A stretch of 64,000 bases of DNA from NCBI GenBank assembly GCA_002724185.1, contig PBOB01000021.1, positions 39,950 through 103,949 of the forward strand, in the 5' to 3' direction. This document shows, one piece after another, positions 27,724 through 36,988 of the stretch (position 1 is its first letter; each line of letters opens with the position of its first letter). Source of the stretch: Acidiferrobacteraceae bacterium. GTDB lineage: Bacteria > Pseudomonadota > Gammaproteobacteria > Arenicellales > UBA868. Both the position numbers and the translations under genes were made by a program. The notes beneath the pieces are model-generated. The model was not told where the DNA came from and did not search any database. It saw only the letters and a list, made by a program, of their open reading frames with translations.

Positions 27724-27858
27724 TTACTCTGCGGAATCATTTCTCAATACCGAATAGCTCTCAATAACGCGTGCTAAAACTGACGCACCAGAAGAATCAC
27801 AAATTTCTATTTCTTCAACGACTAACCTTTCAACATGTTCAATAGATGTCGGTAACAT
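27724..27858 (-). CDS. Candidate small protein, 44 aa, unknown
   Basis: Below usual gene-finder size. From an ATG at 27858 the frame reads MLPTSIEHVERLVVEEIEIC followed by DSSGASVLARVIESYSVLRN and ends at 27724. The composition is protein-like, with acidic and hydrophobic residues in an amphipathic pattern. It occupies a 261-bp gap between metF and the enoyl-CoA hydratase gene and points opposite to both. No family recognised; no clear Shine-Dalgarno sequence. Could be chance or the tail of a decayed gene. Confidence 0.3.
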   Translation of the reverse strand: MLPTSIEHVERLVVEEIEICDSSGASVLARVIESYSVLRNDSAE

Positions 27859-27925
27859 TCTTGTTTACAAGCCTCGTCTATAACAGTAACGTAACCCTTA
27901 GACGAACTGTTTAGGAGATAGCAAG

Positions 27926-28735
27926 TTGATTCAAAATACGAACAAGAATGATTTGAGCGAGCCAACTGTTTTACAAGAATTGGCAGATCCTGGCGTTATA
28001 AGAATAACCCTGAATCGACCGACAAAGTATAATGCCTTGTCGGAAGACTTGTTGTTTGAATTACACACTGTGCTGAAGTCTTTAAGTTCAGACGACTCGA
28101 TACGAGTCGTGATCCTTCGAGGAGCCGGACCCGCATTCTGTGCCGGCCACGATCTAAAAGAAATGCGAACGCAACCCGACGAATCACGTTATCAAAATCT
28201 CTTTAGGCTATGTAGCTCCGTGATGCTTAGCATGATAGATCTACCACAACCAATTATTGCTGAGGTTACTGGAAAAGCCACTGCTGCAGGATGCCAGTTA
28301 GTTGCAAACTCCGATTTAGCTGTCGCTTCAACCAATGCTACGTTCGCGGTATCAGGCATTAATCTCGGTTTATTCTGCTCCACACCAAGTGTCGCTCTGA
28401 GTAGAAATTTATCTCGAAAACATGCATTCAAGATGCTAATGACTGGTCGGTTTATTGATGCGCATACTGCGGTCAAGTATGGCCTTATCAATGATGCCGT
28501 ACCCTCTGATCAACTCGACTCTACAGTTCGCTCGTTAGCTAGAGATATCGCAAGCAAGCCACAAAGTTCTGTAAGAGAAGGTAAAGCATTATTTTATGCG
28601 CAGTTGGAGCAAACTTTAGCTGATGCTTATGAGAATGCGGGTAAAATAATGGCGCATAACATGATGTTTGAAGACACAAAAGAAGGTATAGATGCGTTTA
28701 TTGAGAAAAGAACTCCTAATTGGAAATTTGACTAA
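27926..28735 (+). CDS. Enoyl-CoA hydratase/isomerase family protein (ECHDC3-like)
   Basis: 269-residue crotonase fold. The oxyanion-hole segments are visible as GPAFCAGHDLKEM (about 69-81) and the stretch ITGKATAAGCQL-like EVTGKATAAGCQLVANSDLA. FAVSGINLGLFCSTP matches the ECHDC3 subgroup, whose members lack the second catalytic Glu of true hydratases. Its reaction is therefore uncertain. Translation begins at TTG 27926 with AGGAGA seven bases upstream, and there is no ATG in the N-terminal part, so this is a secure TTG start. It is convergent with ubiK, 7 bp away. Confidence 0.88.
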   Translation: MIQNTNKNDLSEPTVLQELADPGVIRITLNRPTKYNALSEDLLFELHTVLKSLSSDDSIRVVILRGAGPAFCAGHDLKEMRTQPDESRYQNLFRLCSSVMLSMIDLPQPIIAEVTGKATAAGCQLVANSDLAVASTNATFAVSGINLGLFCSTPSVALSRNLSRKHAFKMLMTGRFIDAHTAVKYGLINDAVPSDQLDSTVRSLARDIASKPQSSVREGKALFYAQLEQTLADAYENAGKIMAHNMMFEDTKEGIDAFIEKRTPNWKFD

Positions 28736-28742
28736 AAGAATC

Positions 28743-28994
28743 TCAAAATAAGTTACTTTTTTGCGTGCTAGAACACTTCTCTAACTCGCTTATCCTAACT
28801 TCAAGAAGATCAATCTTCTCTCGTGTTCGCATAAGAAGTTTCTCTTGAATTTCTATCTCTTCCCGAGATACCAAATCTAGTTTAAAGACCGCTGATTGTA
28901 TTGCTAAGTCGATCTTATTCCGAATGTCGCTCGGCAAATCCGACGGGAGAATATCCGCAATAATTTCTATAATTCTATTTGTCGGAATATTCAT
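28743..28994 (-). CDS. ubiK: Ubiquinone biosynthesis accessory factor UbiK (YqiC/BMFP)
   Basis: 83-residue small protein matching the BMFP family: an N-terminal amphipathic region (ADILPSDLPSDIRNKIDLAIQSAV) and a C-terminal coiled coil (EEIEIQEKLLMRTREKIDLLEVRISELEK, broken here for length by description only at residues 44-72). UbiK trimers help assemble the soluble ubiquinone-biosynthesis complex. It follows surA on the same strand after 93 bp. Confident on family from the conserved VSREEIE-LL-RTR-K-LEVRISELE pattern. Confidence 0.85.
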   Translation of the reverse strand: MNIPTNRIIEIIADILPSDLPSDIRNKIDLAIQSAVFKLDLVSREEIEIQEKLLMRTREKIDLLEVRISELEKCSSTQKSNLF

Positions 28995-29087
28995 AGCATC
29001 TACTTAAGTATATTAATGTTGTTCTAAATAAAAATATCTGTTCCACTTTGAGCTACCTCCTAATTCATTCACATTATCTCTGTTATT

Positions 29088-30425
29088 TTATTTTTTCTCA
29101 TATTTTTTTGTGTTATGGGAAATTCTATAGTCAATCCACGCAGCATCCCGGAGCGCGTCAATCCAGGATCTATATTGGTCGTTAAACTTGCTAAGTCTAA
29201 TTTCTTGCTCTGCGCTCTTACGCCGAATCTGATCACTTATATCCTTGCTGCGACGATTTACAACCTGAATGATGTGATAACCGCGACTTGTCTTGATAGG
29301 CATACTAACTTCTCCAATGTCAGACTTAATTGCTAGCGATGCGAGCTCCGGTAACAGTTCATCCGGATCAACCCAGCCAAGGTCTCCACCAAGAGCGCGA
29401 CTATCTAGATCTTCAGAATATAATCGAGCAATCTCATTAAATTGGGCGTCAGATTTTATGCGCTCTCGTAACACTAGCAATTCCTTCTCAGTTGTCGCTT
29501 CATCTCTGAACTCATTTGACACCATAAGAATATGACTGATTCGAACTTGATCTATGATATATAGATTATCACCCCGCTTACCATTTAGACGGAGAATATG
29601 AAATCCATTCTGACTTTCTATCGGTCTCGTAATTTTCCCAACTTCTAGCTGCTCCACAATCGCTATGAACAAATCTGGTAGCCGATCTAAGCCGAGCCAA
29701 CCCAAATGACTGGTACTTACATTGTTTACTTGGCTTTGTACTGCAGAAACAGCTCTATAAAATGAGGAGCCACCAACTATCTTTTCGTATATCTGATCTG
29801 CGAGGTCTTGCGCGCCATCTCGATCATCTTGAGACCCAATTAGTACATGCGAGAGGTTATAAGCAATATCTGCTACACCCTCTTGATGGGTAGCTAGATG
29901 GTCAGCAATTTCTTCTTCACTGATATCTATTTTCTGTGTTACTTCACGCTCAACTAATTTTTTTACTAACAATTGTTGGCGCAATTCTGCTTGATATTCC
30001 TCATATGATCGTCCGGTATTTGTTACTTCCTTACGCAGCTCTAGCATGGACAAGCCATTCTTTTCGGCAATACCTCTGATCGCAATTAAAACTTGATCCA
30101 CAGAAACACTAATGCCCAATTCCCGTGCACGCTGATATTGCAGCCTCAGGTCTACAAGCATTTCTACCACATCCCTCTCTAATTGTTCTGAACTCGGAAC
30201 AATTTCCCCTCGGGAACGCAACTTATATATCGCATTGCGCAATTGGTCATCTACTTCTGTTTTAGTTATGACCTCATCATTAATCACAACATAAACTTGG
30301 TCTAACTCAGCTTGAACCTCTTTAATCGACTCAGGTACCAGCAAGCCTATTGCAAAAGATAAAAAAACAATGCTGAAATACTTTCTCAAGACCTGCGATA
30401 TGGGTTGGTTCTCTATTTCAGCCAT
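29088..30425 (-). CDS. surA: Periplasmic chaperone/peptidyl-prolyl isomerase SurA
   Basis: 445 residues. An N-terminal hydrophobic signal (YFSIVFLSFAIGLLVPES) precedes the SurA N-domain beginning DQVYVVINDEVITKTEVD. Two parvulin domains follow, one near residues 190-290 (LSHVLIG ... LGWLGLDRLPDLF) and the other near 295-400 (RISHILMV ... GGDLGWVDPDELLPE), then the short C-terminal helix. SurA escorts outer-membrane proteins to the Bam complex. It lies 24 bp downstream of lptD, its best-known client, as in E. coli, but pdxA and ksgA, which follow in E. coli, are replaced here by ubiK. Confidence 0.95.
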   Translation of the reverse strand: MAEIENQPISQVLRKYFSIVFLSFAIGLLVPESIKEVQAELDQVYVVINDEVITKTEVDDQLRNAIYKLRSRGEIVPSSEQLERDVVEMLVDLRLQYQRARELGISVSVDQVLIAIRGIAEKNGLSMLELRKEVTNTGRSYEEYQAELRQQLLVKKLVEREVTQKIDISEEEIADHLATHQEGVADIAYNLSHVLIGSQDDRDGAQDLADQIYEKIVGGSSFYRAVSAVQSQVNNVSTSHLGWLGLDRLPDLFIAIVEQLEVGKITRPIESQNGFHILRLNGKRGDNLYIIDQVRISHILMVSNEFRDEATTEKELLVLRERIKSDAQFNEIARLYSEDLDSRALGGDLGWVDPDELLPELASLAIKSDIGEVSMPIKTSRGYHIIQVVNRRSKDISDQIRRKSAEQEIRLSKFNDQYRSWIDALRDAAWIDYRISHNTKKYEKK

Positions 30426-30449
30426 TGCTGTGAATAATTCCTAGTCAGA

Positions 30450-32813
30450 TCAAAACGACGAGAAAAGATTGTCAAGTGAGTTGCTTGAAATTTTACCCAG
30501 ATCTTTCAATTGCAGCGTGAAAATAACCTCTGTCGCATTACGCCAACTTTCATTATCTCTTCTACGACTACTAGCTAAATCGACATTTATTGCCCAACAA
30601 CATGCATCATAACCTACACTTAATGCACTACGATGACTCGCTGCATCCTGCAGTGAGTAAACATTTTCGAAATCAACTACCCATCCCTCCGTTAAAGGAA
30701 AATGTAATTTCGTACTTAAATCTTCCTGAGACTCATAGGTATCATAAATATACGAAAGTCCTAATTTAGACCCATTATAAATATAATCTACACCAATTTT
30801 TGATAAAGCAACGTAATGTTGCTGCCAACTCCATATAGCAGATGCCGAAGTAGAAAACCGCTCGTTTAAATTAACCTTTACACTCCCAAACATATCTGAA
30901 TATCGATCCATCAAAGGCTCTTGTCCAACCAAAGAACGGACTCTCCTATCTGAAAAATAAAATATCTGCGCCAATTCAGTCTTCACTACTTCCCTACCCG
31001 AAATTTCATCGGCTAAACGACTATCAAGACCAAAAGAAATCCGGTTTGTATCTCCAACACGATCGGTTTGCCTAAATCGATTTGGCCAAAAATAATCAGA
31101 GCTGGAATTTGGCAGCCTCTCCCTATCGTCAAAAATTGGCTGGTTTTCTTGATCAACGTAAGGTGTATAAACGTAATAGAGTCTTGGACTTAAAGCGTAA
31201 ATATATGACTGCTCTATCCAACTAACATCTCTTTCAATTGTTAAACCAGAATCTAAACTCAATGTTGGAACTATAGAGCTGGAATATTGAGTCTCAGGTA
31301 AAGACCACCTGTTTAAGTTGTAAGAAGTGATATTGAAATCTAGCTGCGGGCGAACGAAGCCAACCTCATTATTGCGATATATACTAAAACTAGGCTGAAT
31401 ATTAATACGATCACCGCTTGTTCTTGACAAGGCAGAATGTCTAAATCTTGTCCACATCGCATGAAAATTCGACAAACCACCTACAGAATCCTTGTCAGCA
31501 TGCCAGGAAGTTGTGATTTGTGGTAGTCGAGCATAGGGACTCTCCTTGAGGTCAATAGTTTTAATAATAGTTTTAAAATCAGAGAAGAGAATCCCCGCCT
31601 TAAAACTATCATCGGTCTGAAACGTATCACGATCTCTATAATTCAACGATACGGATTGAGGAATATAGTCTGCCTGGCCTAATCCTAAATCGTCTCCAAA
31701 ATGATCAAGGTAGTTTTCGTCGGACAGATCGCCGAGGCGCACAGTCCCGCGCAAACTATTTGTAAAACTATGGTCATGCACTAATGACCAACCAGCTCGG
31801 TGGTTTTTCAATTTCCGATCATGAGCAAGAAGTTCATAACTTATCCTTCCAGCCATTTCTCCAGTGGCAACTTCCCCCATGTATCTGTATTCGCCACGCA
31901 ACAATGTTCCACGCTTAATCATGTGATCAACTGTTAATGTCGCATCTTGATTGGGAGAGATATTTAAATAGTAGGGAACACGGATACGCGCGCCAGACTC
32001 ACTACTAAATCCGAGTGACGGAAACAAAAATCCTGTCTTTCGATCATCTGTTATAGGAAAAGTGACCACTGGAAAATAGAAAATTGGCACATCAAAAAAT
32101 CGCACCTGTAGATCTTTTCCACGCGCCTCACCAGCATCGTGGTCTAAGGTAATTCGGCTAGCTGCTAGAACAACACTGTCGTTACCCTCAACACAGCTAG
32201 TCAATCTGACATTTTCTAGTCGCTCTCGACCATGACCATCAAAAAATGTCTTTTCCGCATAACCACGCATTCGCGCATAAGTCGGCTTAAATATTTTATC
32301 TTCCGTAATTGAGTTTGCTCTGCAATTCGAACTATTGCATTCTTCAATAATTGATACATTGTCAACTTTTTGAAAATATATATGATCTGCATAACCTATT
32401 TGAGTCACTAGGTCTAGTTGGAGTAAATCAGCACTTAGTCTATCTCCACGCGTTGAATACATTACTACGTCACCGACTGCCTTAAGAAGTTGATCTTCGG
32501 TCTTATAGGCAATACGATCAGCGTAGACCGCTTGACCGCCTTGGGTCACACTCACATTGCCAATCAGTGATACATATTCAGATGCGGAATAATCGATCTC
32601 ATCAGCCATCAATTCTATATTTAGCGAGGCGCTAGCTTTTCCATGATAGGACGACAATGACACCGGAATATCGATAACATCGACTGAACAAAACGATGAA
32701 TCAGAAAAGGCGCCGGATAATTGTGCGTAACTAAAGCGAGGAAAAGTTGTAAAAAACAAAGCTAGAAACAAAACTAAGGTTTTCAAAAAGTGATCTTTGA
32801 TAAAGCTAAACAT
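30450..32813 (-). CDS. lptD: LPS-assembly outer-membrane protein LptD
   Basis: About 787 residues from the ATG at 32813, where a signal peptide begins (MFSFIKDHFLKTLVLFLALF, cleaved before QLSGAF). The frame also opens at a GTG (32885), which would put 24 extra residues before the signal. The N-terminal OstA/LptA-like domain is seen in MADEIDYSASEYVSLIGNV and DRIAYKTEDQLLKAVGDVVMY. A conserved segment YFPVVTFPITDDRKTGFLFP follows, then a long beta-barrel rich in aromatic strand ends. Cys pairs typical of LptD are present in CNSSNC and near the C-terminus (CC in DACCWA). It inserts LPS into the outer leaflet. Confidence 0.93.
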   Translation of the reverse strand: MFSFIKDHFLKTLVLFLALFFTTFPRFSYAQLSGAFSDSSFCSVDVIDIPVSLSSYHGKASASLNIELMADEIDYSASEYVSLIGNVSVTQGGQAVYADRIAYKTEDQLLKAVGDVVMYSTRGDRLSADLLQLDLVTQIGYADHIYFQKVDNVSIIEECNSSNCRANSITEDKIFKPTYARMRGYAEKTFFDGHGRERLENVRLTSCVEGNDSVVLAASRITLDHDAGEARGKDLQVRFFDVPIFYFPVVTFPITDDRKTGFLFPSLGFSSESGARIRVPYYLNISPNQDATLTVDHMIKRGTLLRGEYRYMGEVATGEMAGRISYELLAHDRKLKNHRAGWSLVHDHSFTNSLRGTVRLGDLSDENYLDHFGDDLGLGQADYIPQSVSLNYRDRDTFQTDDSFKAGILFSDFKTIIKTIDLKESPYARLPQITTSWHADKDSVGGLSNFHAMWTRFRHSALSRTSGDRINIQPSFSIYRNNEVGFVRPQLDFNITSYNLNRWSLPETQYSSSIVPTLSLDSGLTIERDVSWIEQSYIYALSPRLYYVYTPYVDQENQPIFDDRERLPNSSSDYFWPNRFRQTDRVGDTNRISFGLDSRLADEISGREVVKTELAQIFYFSDRRVRSLVGQEPLMDRYSDMFGSVKVNLNERFSTSASAIWSWQQHYVALSKIGVDYIYNGSKLGLSYIYDTYESQEDLSTKLHFPLTEGWVVDFENVYSLQDAASHRSALSVGYDACCWAINVDLASSRRRDNESWRNATEVIFTLQLKDLGKISSNSLDNLFSSF

Positions 32814-33008
32814 ACCAGCGAGTCCATGCTTGCAGCTGCATTTTTTTATACACATTGAGTATCGAAAAAGCCAGGGGGTATGCACAACGGGGTTATACCT
32901 TAATCAGACCGAGGTTGATGCTAACAACGCACCTAAAGATGAACCAGTTACCCGAATCTAATAAATATTTCATTGTATTAATTATAGATTAATCAAACAA
33001 TTCAAAAA

Positions 33009-33680
33009 TTATTGATCCAGAATAACATTTGGTAGCTGATTTTCCCCCATAATGATGCACTCATAACCCAACTCCTCCACTAGGATATTAGTAATTTTCT
33101 GATTTATCTTGATTAAACTAGCTTTGACTCCAAGGGCACGCAACTGGGTTACGCTTAAATCAGCATGCCCACATGGATCAATATGATAAAAAGGACTTAA
33201 ATCCATATCAACATTTAAGCTGAGGCCATGGTAGCAACATCCAGCATGGATTCTCAGGCCGATCGCTGCTAACTTAGAGCCCTCGACATACACGCCCGGC
33301 GCACTACTCCTAGTTGTAGCGATTATCTCGTGATTCCCAAGAAATTTAATAACTGAGTTCTCTAGCAATCGAATTAGTGCCCGAACACCAATCTTTAACT
33401 TCTTCAGGTCTAGCATGCAATAGATAATCAACTGTCCTGGGCCATGATATGTAATTTGTCCTCCCCGATCAGTATCAACTAAAGGAATGTGCTCACCAAG
33501 AGATTGAGGGGAGCTCTTACAATTCGCACCACGGGTATAAAGAGCCGGGTGCTCAACCGACCAGATCTCGTCCACTGTTGATGATAATCGGCTTCGCGTC
33601 CATTTCCGCATGGCATCGGCGACTACTTCGTACTCCCGTTGGCCAAGATTCCTTAGAATTACCGAAGATGTTTCGAGCAA
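33009..33680 (-). CDS. lipB: Octanoyltransferase LipB
   Basis: 223 residues, normal length. Motifs: VEHPALYTRGAN, DRGGQITYHGPGQLIIY, GVYVEGSKLAAIG with catalytic Lys136, and HIDPCGHADLSVTQL with catalytic Cys170. It moves octanoyl groups from acyl carrier protein to lipoyl domains. The frame opens at TTG 33680 and no ATG lies before residue 24, which is inside the conserved region, so the TTG is probably the start. It follows ybeD by 19 bp, the same order as E. coli dacA-ybeD-lipB, but lipA is not nearby. Confidence 0.93.
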   Translation of the reverse strand: MLETSSVILRNLGQREYEVVADAMRKWTRSRLSSTVDEIWSVEHPALYTRGANCKSSPQSLGEHIPLVDTDRGGQITYHGPGQLIIYCMLDLKKLKIGVRALIRLLENSVIKFLGNHEIIATTRSSAPGVYVEGSKLAAIGLRIHAGCCYHGLSLNVDMDLSPFYHIDPCGHADLSVTQLRALGVKASLIKINQKITNILVEELGYECIIMGENQLPNVILDQ

Positions 33681-33699
33681 AAGACTATCGGCCTTATGA

Positions 33700-33981
33700 T
33701 TACAATGTAATTAACACGTCGGCTTCACTATTGAGATCGAGATAAATGGAATCTAATTGCTCCCTACTAGTAGCCCTTATAGTACAAGTTAAAGAAAGAT
33801 ACTTTCCTTGCCGACTTAACCGAGAACTTGTATCTACAATTTTTGTGTCGCCAAGATGCCTATCGATAATGGAGCAAATAAGTCTCTTAAAATTAGCACC
33901 CTGTCTTCCAACCACTTTAATTTCAAACCGGCATGGGAACGAAAGTAAATCTTGTTGCGACGAAAGATCGGTGCTTTTCAT
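33700..33981 (-). CDS. ybeD: YbeD family protein (DUF493)
   Basis: 93-residue small alpha/beta protein. It fits the DUF493 pattern: FPCRFEIKVVGRQG at the first strand, the central region IDRHLGD and the GKYLSLTCTIRATSREQLDSIYLDL segment that matches E. coli YbeD's SITINAT-EQVETLYEEL. Function is unproven; it has an ACT-like/ferredoxin-like fold and has been suggested as a regulator of lipoate metabolism. Between dacA and lipB on the same strand as in E. coli. Confidence 0.9.
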   Translation of the reverse strand: MKSTDLSSQQDLLSFPCRFEIKVVGRQGANFKRLICSIIDRHLGDTKIVDTSSRLSRQGKYLSLTCTIRATSREQLDSIYLDLNSEADVLITL

Positions 33982-33990
33982 TCTTATTTT

Positions 33991-35157
33991 TTAACGAAAT
34001 CTAAGACGGATACTATCCAAAACGCGATTGAACCATGATCCCTCTTCTATAGCCGATAGTGTAACTAAAGAATATGAGGCTACTTCCTTGCCGGTAATGC
34101 TGATTATTAGATTCCCGACCTGTTGCCGCTCAGACAATGGTGCAATAAGCGGCTCATTGATCGCAACTGCTGCCTCAATACCTGATCTTGAACTTTTTGG
34201 CACAATCAGCTGGACGGCTTGCGTAACGCCGACAGCCACTGTGGAGCTCTCTCCCTTATATACTTCTACTGAGTCAACTACTGCGGTACCACTAGCATAT
34301 ATATGCCTTTTCCCATATGCAGCAAAACCATATTTTAGTAGTGAATACACAGCATCCGCACGATAACGAGCGCTCTCTGCTCCAATAACCGTTGCAATCA
34401 TACGAAAATCATCTTTCTTAGCGGAACCAACTAAGCAGTATCCGGCTCCCTCTGTATGACCAGTTTTTATACCATCTACATCCTCATCTCTACCGAGCAA
34501 AGGATTCCGATTACGTTGCGTTATATCATTCCATGTGAACTCTGGAATTGAGTAATATCTATACATTCCAGGAAAGTCTCGTACTATTGCAGCTGCAATT
34601 AAACTTACATCTCGAGCTGAACTGAAATGGTCTGGGTGTGGCCATCCCGTGCTATTAACAAAATTAGTATTCTTTAGACCCAACTCCGTTGCAACTTGAT
34701 TCATTAAACCAGCAAAGCTTTCCTCACTTCCAGCTATATGTTCAGCTAATGCGACAGCAGCATCATTACCAGATTGAACAATCATGCCAAGCAACAGATT
34801 TTCAACAGAAATTCTCTCGCCCGGCTCAATAAACATGCGTGAGCCACCTGTAAGCCACGCATTTTCGCTAATAAGGATTTGTTCTTCCAGCGTGATATTG
34901 CCGAGCCTTATCTCTCTAAAAACAATATAGGCCGTCATCAGCTTACTTAAACTGGCCGGCTCGACTCTATCATCTGGATTCTCAGCAGCAATGATCAGAC
35001 CAGTGCTGGGATTCATCAAAACCCACGACGATACTTCAAGACTCGGAGGAGGCATGCTGGATTGCATTACAGGCAACAAGTCAGTCTCGTATGACCGCAC
35101 CTGCATCGGAAAAAGCAAGCATGCAATAACGATAAAATAAGTCACTTTTTGCTTCAT
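33991..35157 (-). CDS. dacA: D-alanyl-D-alanine carboxypeptidase (PBP5/6 family)
   Basis: 388 residues, with signal peptide (MKQKVTYFIVIACLLFPMQVRS). Penicillin-binding motifs are in place: SLSK (Ser69-Lys72), SGN (129-131) and KTG (231-233). The C-terminal domain (SVEVYKGESSTVAVGV) and final amphipathic helix (WFNRVLDSIRLRFR) anchor the protein to the outer face of the inner membrane. It trims the terminal D-Ala from pentapeptides. Located 16 bp downstream of rlpA and 9 bp upstream of ybeD. Confidence 0.95.
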   Translation of the reverse strand: MKQKVTYFIVIACLLFPMQVRSYETDLLPVMQSSMPPPSLEVSSWVLMNPSTGLIIAAENPDDRVEPASLSKLMTAYIVFREIRLGNITLEEQILISENAWLTGGSRMFIEPGERISVENLLLGMIVQSGNDAAVALAEHIAGSEESFAGLMNQVATELGLKNTNFVNSTGWPHPDHFSSARDVSLIAAAIVRDFPGMYRYYSIPEFTWNDITQRNRNPLLGRDEDVDGIKTGHTEGAGYCLVGSAKKDDFRMIATVIGAESARYRADAVYSLLKYGFAAYGKRHIYASGTAVVDSVEVYKGESSTVAVGVTQAVQLIVPKSSRSGIEAAVAINEPLIAPLSERQQVGNLIISITGKEVASYSLVTLSAIEEGSWFNRVLDSIRLRFR

Positions 35158-35173
35158 TATTCTTGCCCTGATA

Positions 35174-35974
35174 TTACTCTGGTACTTTACGCGCTAAGAT
35201 TCCAGTTATAGCCTGAATTCTTGAAATAAAGCTGTCTATCGATAACTCTTCTTTAATTGGGCCAACTCGAACCCGATAATACGTCACTCCAGATACCTCT
35301 GCAGGTATTATATCTACCAAACCCACATCTTCTTTTAGCAATTGGCGGCGAAGTGTTTCTGCGTTCTCTGGTAATCGGAAACGTGCTGCCTCTATAAAGA
35401 TCCCAATTCTAGCAATTGACATGTCGTTCGCAACATCAACAACTGTCACCTCAACATCGGCTGTACCTCTCTGATCCAGGCCAAGCTTTCTAGCAGCCAC
35501 ATATGACAAATCAATGATGCGGCCTTGTAAAAAAGGTCCACGATCATTAACTTTTACCACGACACTCATATCTGTATCCAGCATTCGAACACTAACATAT
35601 GTCGGTAACGGTAACGTCTTATGAGCCGCTGTCATCTTATACATGTCGTAGACTTCTCCACTTGAAGTTTTTCTTCCATGGAACTTTTTCCCATACCAAC
35701 TAGCCTCGCCAACTTCTCGGTATCCACTAGCAGAGGCCAATGGATAATACCTTTTACCAAAAACGGTATAAGGAGAATTTCCATAGCGACTTAGCGGCTC
35801 TACCTGTGGTGTTGCATCAGCTATTCTACTAGGATCTGGCCCCTTATCAGTTGGAGGCCCATCATCCTCATAATAAGCTCCATCAGGCAGCTCAGTGGGG
35901 CGCTGCACTGGCATAAAACTACAAGCGGACAATATGTTGAACGCAATAAATAGAGCTATAAAGCATCGGATCAA
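35174..35974 (-). CDS. rlpA: Septal ring lipoprotein/lytic transglycosylase RlpA
   Basis: 266-residue lipoprotein. The lipobox ILSAC puts the lipidated Cys at residue 18. The double-psi beta-barrel follows (GEASWYGKKFHGRKTSSGEVYD, then VKVNDRGPFLQGRIIDLSYVAA with the catalytic Asp region), and a SPOR-like C-terminal domain that binds naked glycan ends the protein. The start is TTG 35974 with AGAGG about nine bases upstream and no usable ATG, since the signal peptide begins immediately after. Between mltB and dacA. Confidence 0.92.
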   Translation of the reverse strand: MIRCFIALFIAFNILSACSFMPVQRPTELPDGAYYEDDGPPTDKGPDPSRIADATPQVEPLSRYGNSPYTVFGKRYYPLASASGYREVGEASWYGKKFHGRKTSSGEVYDMYKMTAAHKTLPLPTYVSVRMLDTDMSVVVKVNDRGPFLQGRIIDLSYVAARKLGLDQRGTADVEVTVVDVANDMSIARIGIFIEAARFRLPENAETLRRQLLKEDVGLVDIIPAEVSGVTYYRVRVGPIKEELSIDSFISRIQAITGILARKVPE

Positions 35975-35992
35975 GTGTAATGACCTCTAATC

Positions 35993-36973
35993 CTAATTAT
36001 CTATATTCTCAGCTAACTCTGACACAACCATCGCATAGTTCTGGCTTCGGTTATACCGAGTCAGAACAAAATAATTGGGATAAGCAATTACAAATTCTTC
36101 CCGATCGTCGTGCTTCAGCTTGATAATGCCGATTTTATCTCCAACCCATCCGTCGTATAGCACAATACCGCGATCTTCTAGTTCTTGAACTGCAATATCA
36201 GGCTGATACCCCCGTGTTTCGCCAATCATTGACAATGCCTTTCCATCGTCCGATAGACGCCCTAAGATAGGAGCTCCTGCTTGCCAACCGTGTTGGCTCA
36301 GATAATTTGCAACACTTCCAATAGCATCTACATGACTTTCAAGTAAATTGCTCTGTGCATTATGATCGAAATCAATCGCATAATTTCTATAACTGCTAGG
36401 CATAAATTGTGCGATCCCAAAAGCACCAGCATAAGAACCTTTTACTTTTAGTGGATTAAATATACCTCTAGCAGACAACCACATATATTCTTTAAGCTCA
36501 TTAAGAAAATAGTTACTCCTTCGATCATACTTGAGTGCTAATGTTACAAGTGAATCTAAAACACGATGACGTCCAGTATTTCTCCCATATCGAGTCTCAA
36601 CTCCGATAATTGCAACAACGATTTCGGGTGGAATGCCGAATTGTATTTGCGCCTTGTCCAAAATCGCACGATATCTAGTTTGATATTTTTTTCCATCCTT
36701 GACAATTTTCTTATTCAAGAATCTGTCCTTATACCGGTACCATGGTAAGCTCTCCGCTGGTCTTTCCATAATACCAACGAGGTCTTTATTGATAGTGGCG
36801 TCGGTTAACCACATGATCAATTTCTGCTCTTCAATCTCTTCATCTACAGTTAGCTCTCCTACGAGACTCTTCAACGCTGGGTAAGAATTAATGTCAACAG
36901 CAACACACGGAATAGCGACAAAAAACATGCTAAGTGCCATGGCTGCAAGAGATTTTCGTAATTTGATTTGCAT
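35993..36973 (-). CDS. mltB: Lytic murein transglycosylase B (MltB family)
   Basis: 326 residues. Signal peptide MQIKLRKSLAAMALSMFFVA with cleavage near VAV; no lipobox Cys at the cleavage site, although a Cys lies at residue 23. The catalytic Glu126 is in IIGVETRYGRNTG, and the family stretches SYAGAFGIAQFMPSSYR and AIGSVANYLSQHGW follow. It cleaves peptidoglycan glycan strands to 1,6-anhydro products. It follows rodA by 15 bp and precedes rlpA, grouping synthesis and cleavage enzymes. Confidence 0.93.
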   Translation of the reverse strand: MQIKLRKSLAAMALSMFFVAIPCVAVDINSYPALKSLVGELTVDEEIEEQKLIMWLTDATINKDLVGIMERPAESLPWYRYKDRFLNKKIVKDGKKYQTRYRAILDKAQIQFGIPPEIVVAIIGVETRYGRNTGRHRVLDSLVTLALKYDRRSNYFLNELKEYMWLSARGIFNPLKVKGSYAGAFGIAQFMPSSYRNYAIDFDHNAQSNLLESHVDAIGSVANYLSQHGWQAGAPILGRLSDDGKALSMIGETRGYQPDIAVQELEDRGIVLYDGWVGDKIGIIKLKHDDREEFVIAYPNYFVLTRYNRSQNYAMVVSELAENIDN

Positions 36974-36988
36974 CTAACGCTTCGCTAG

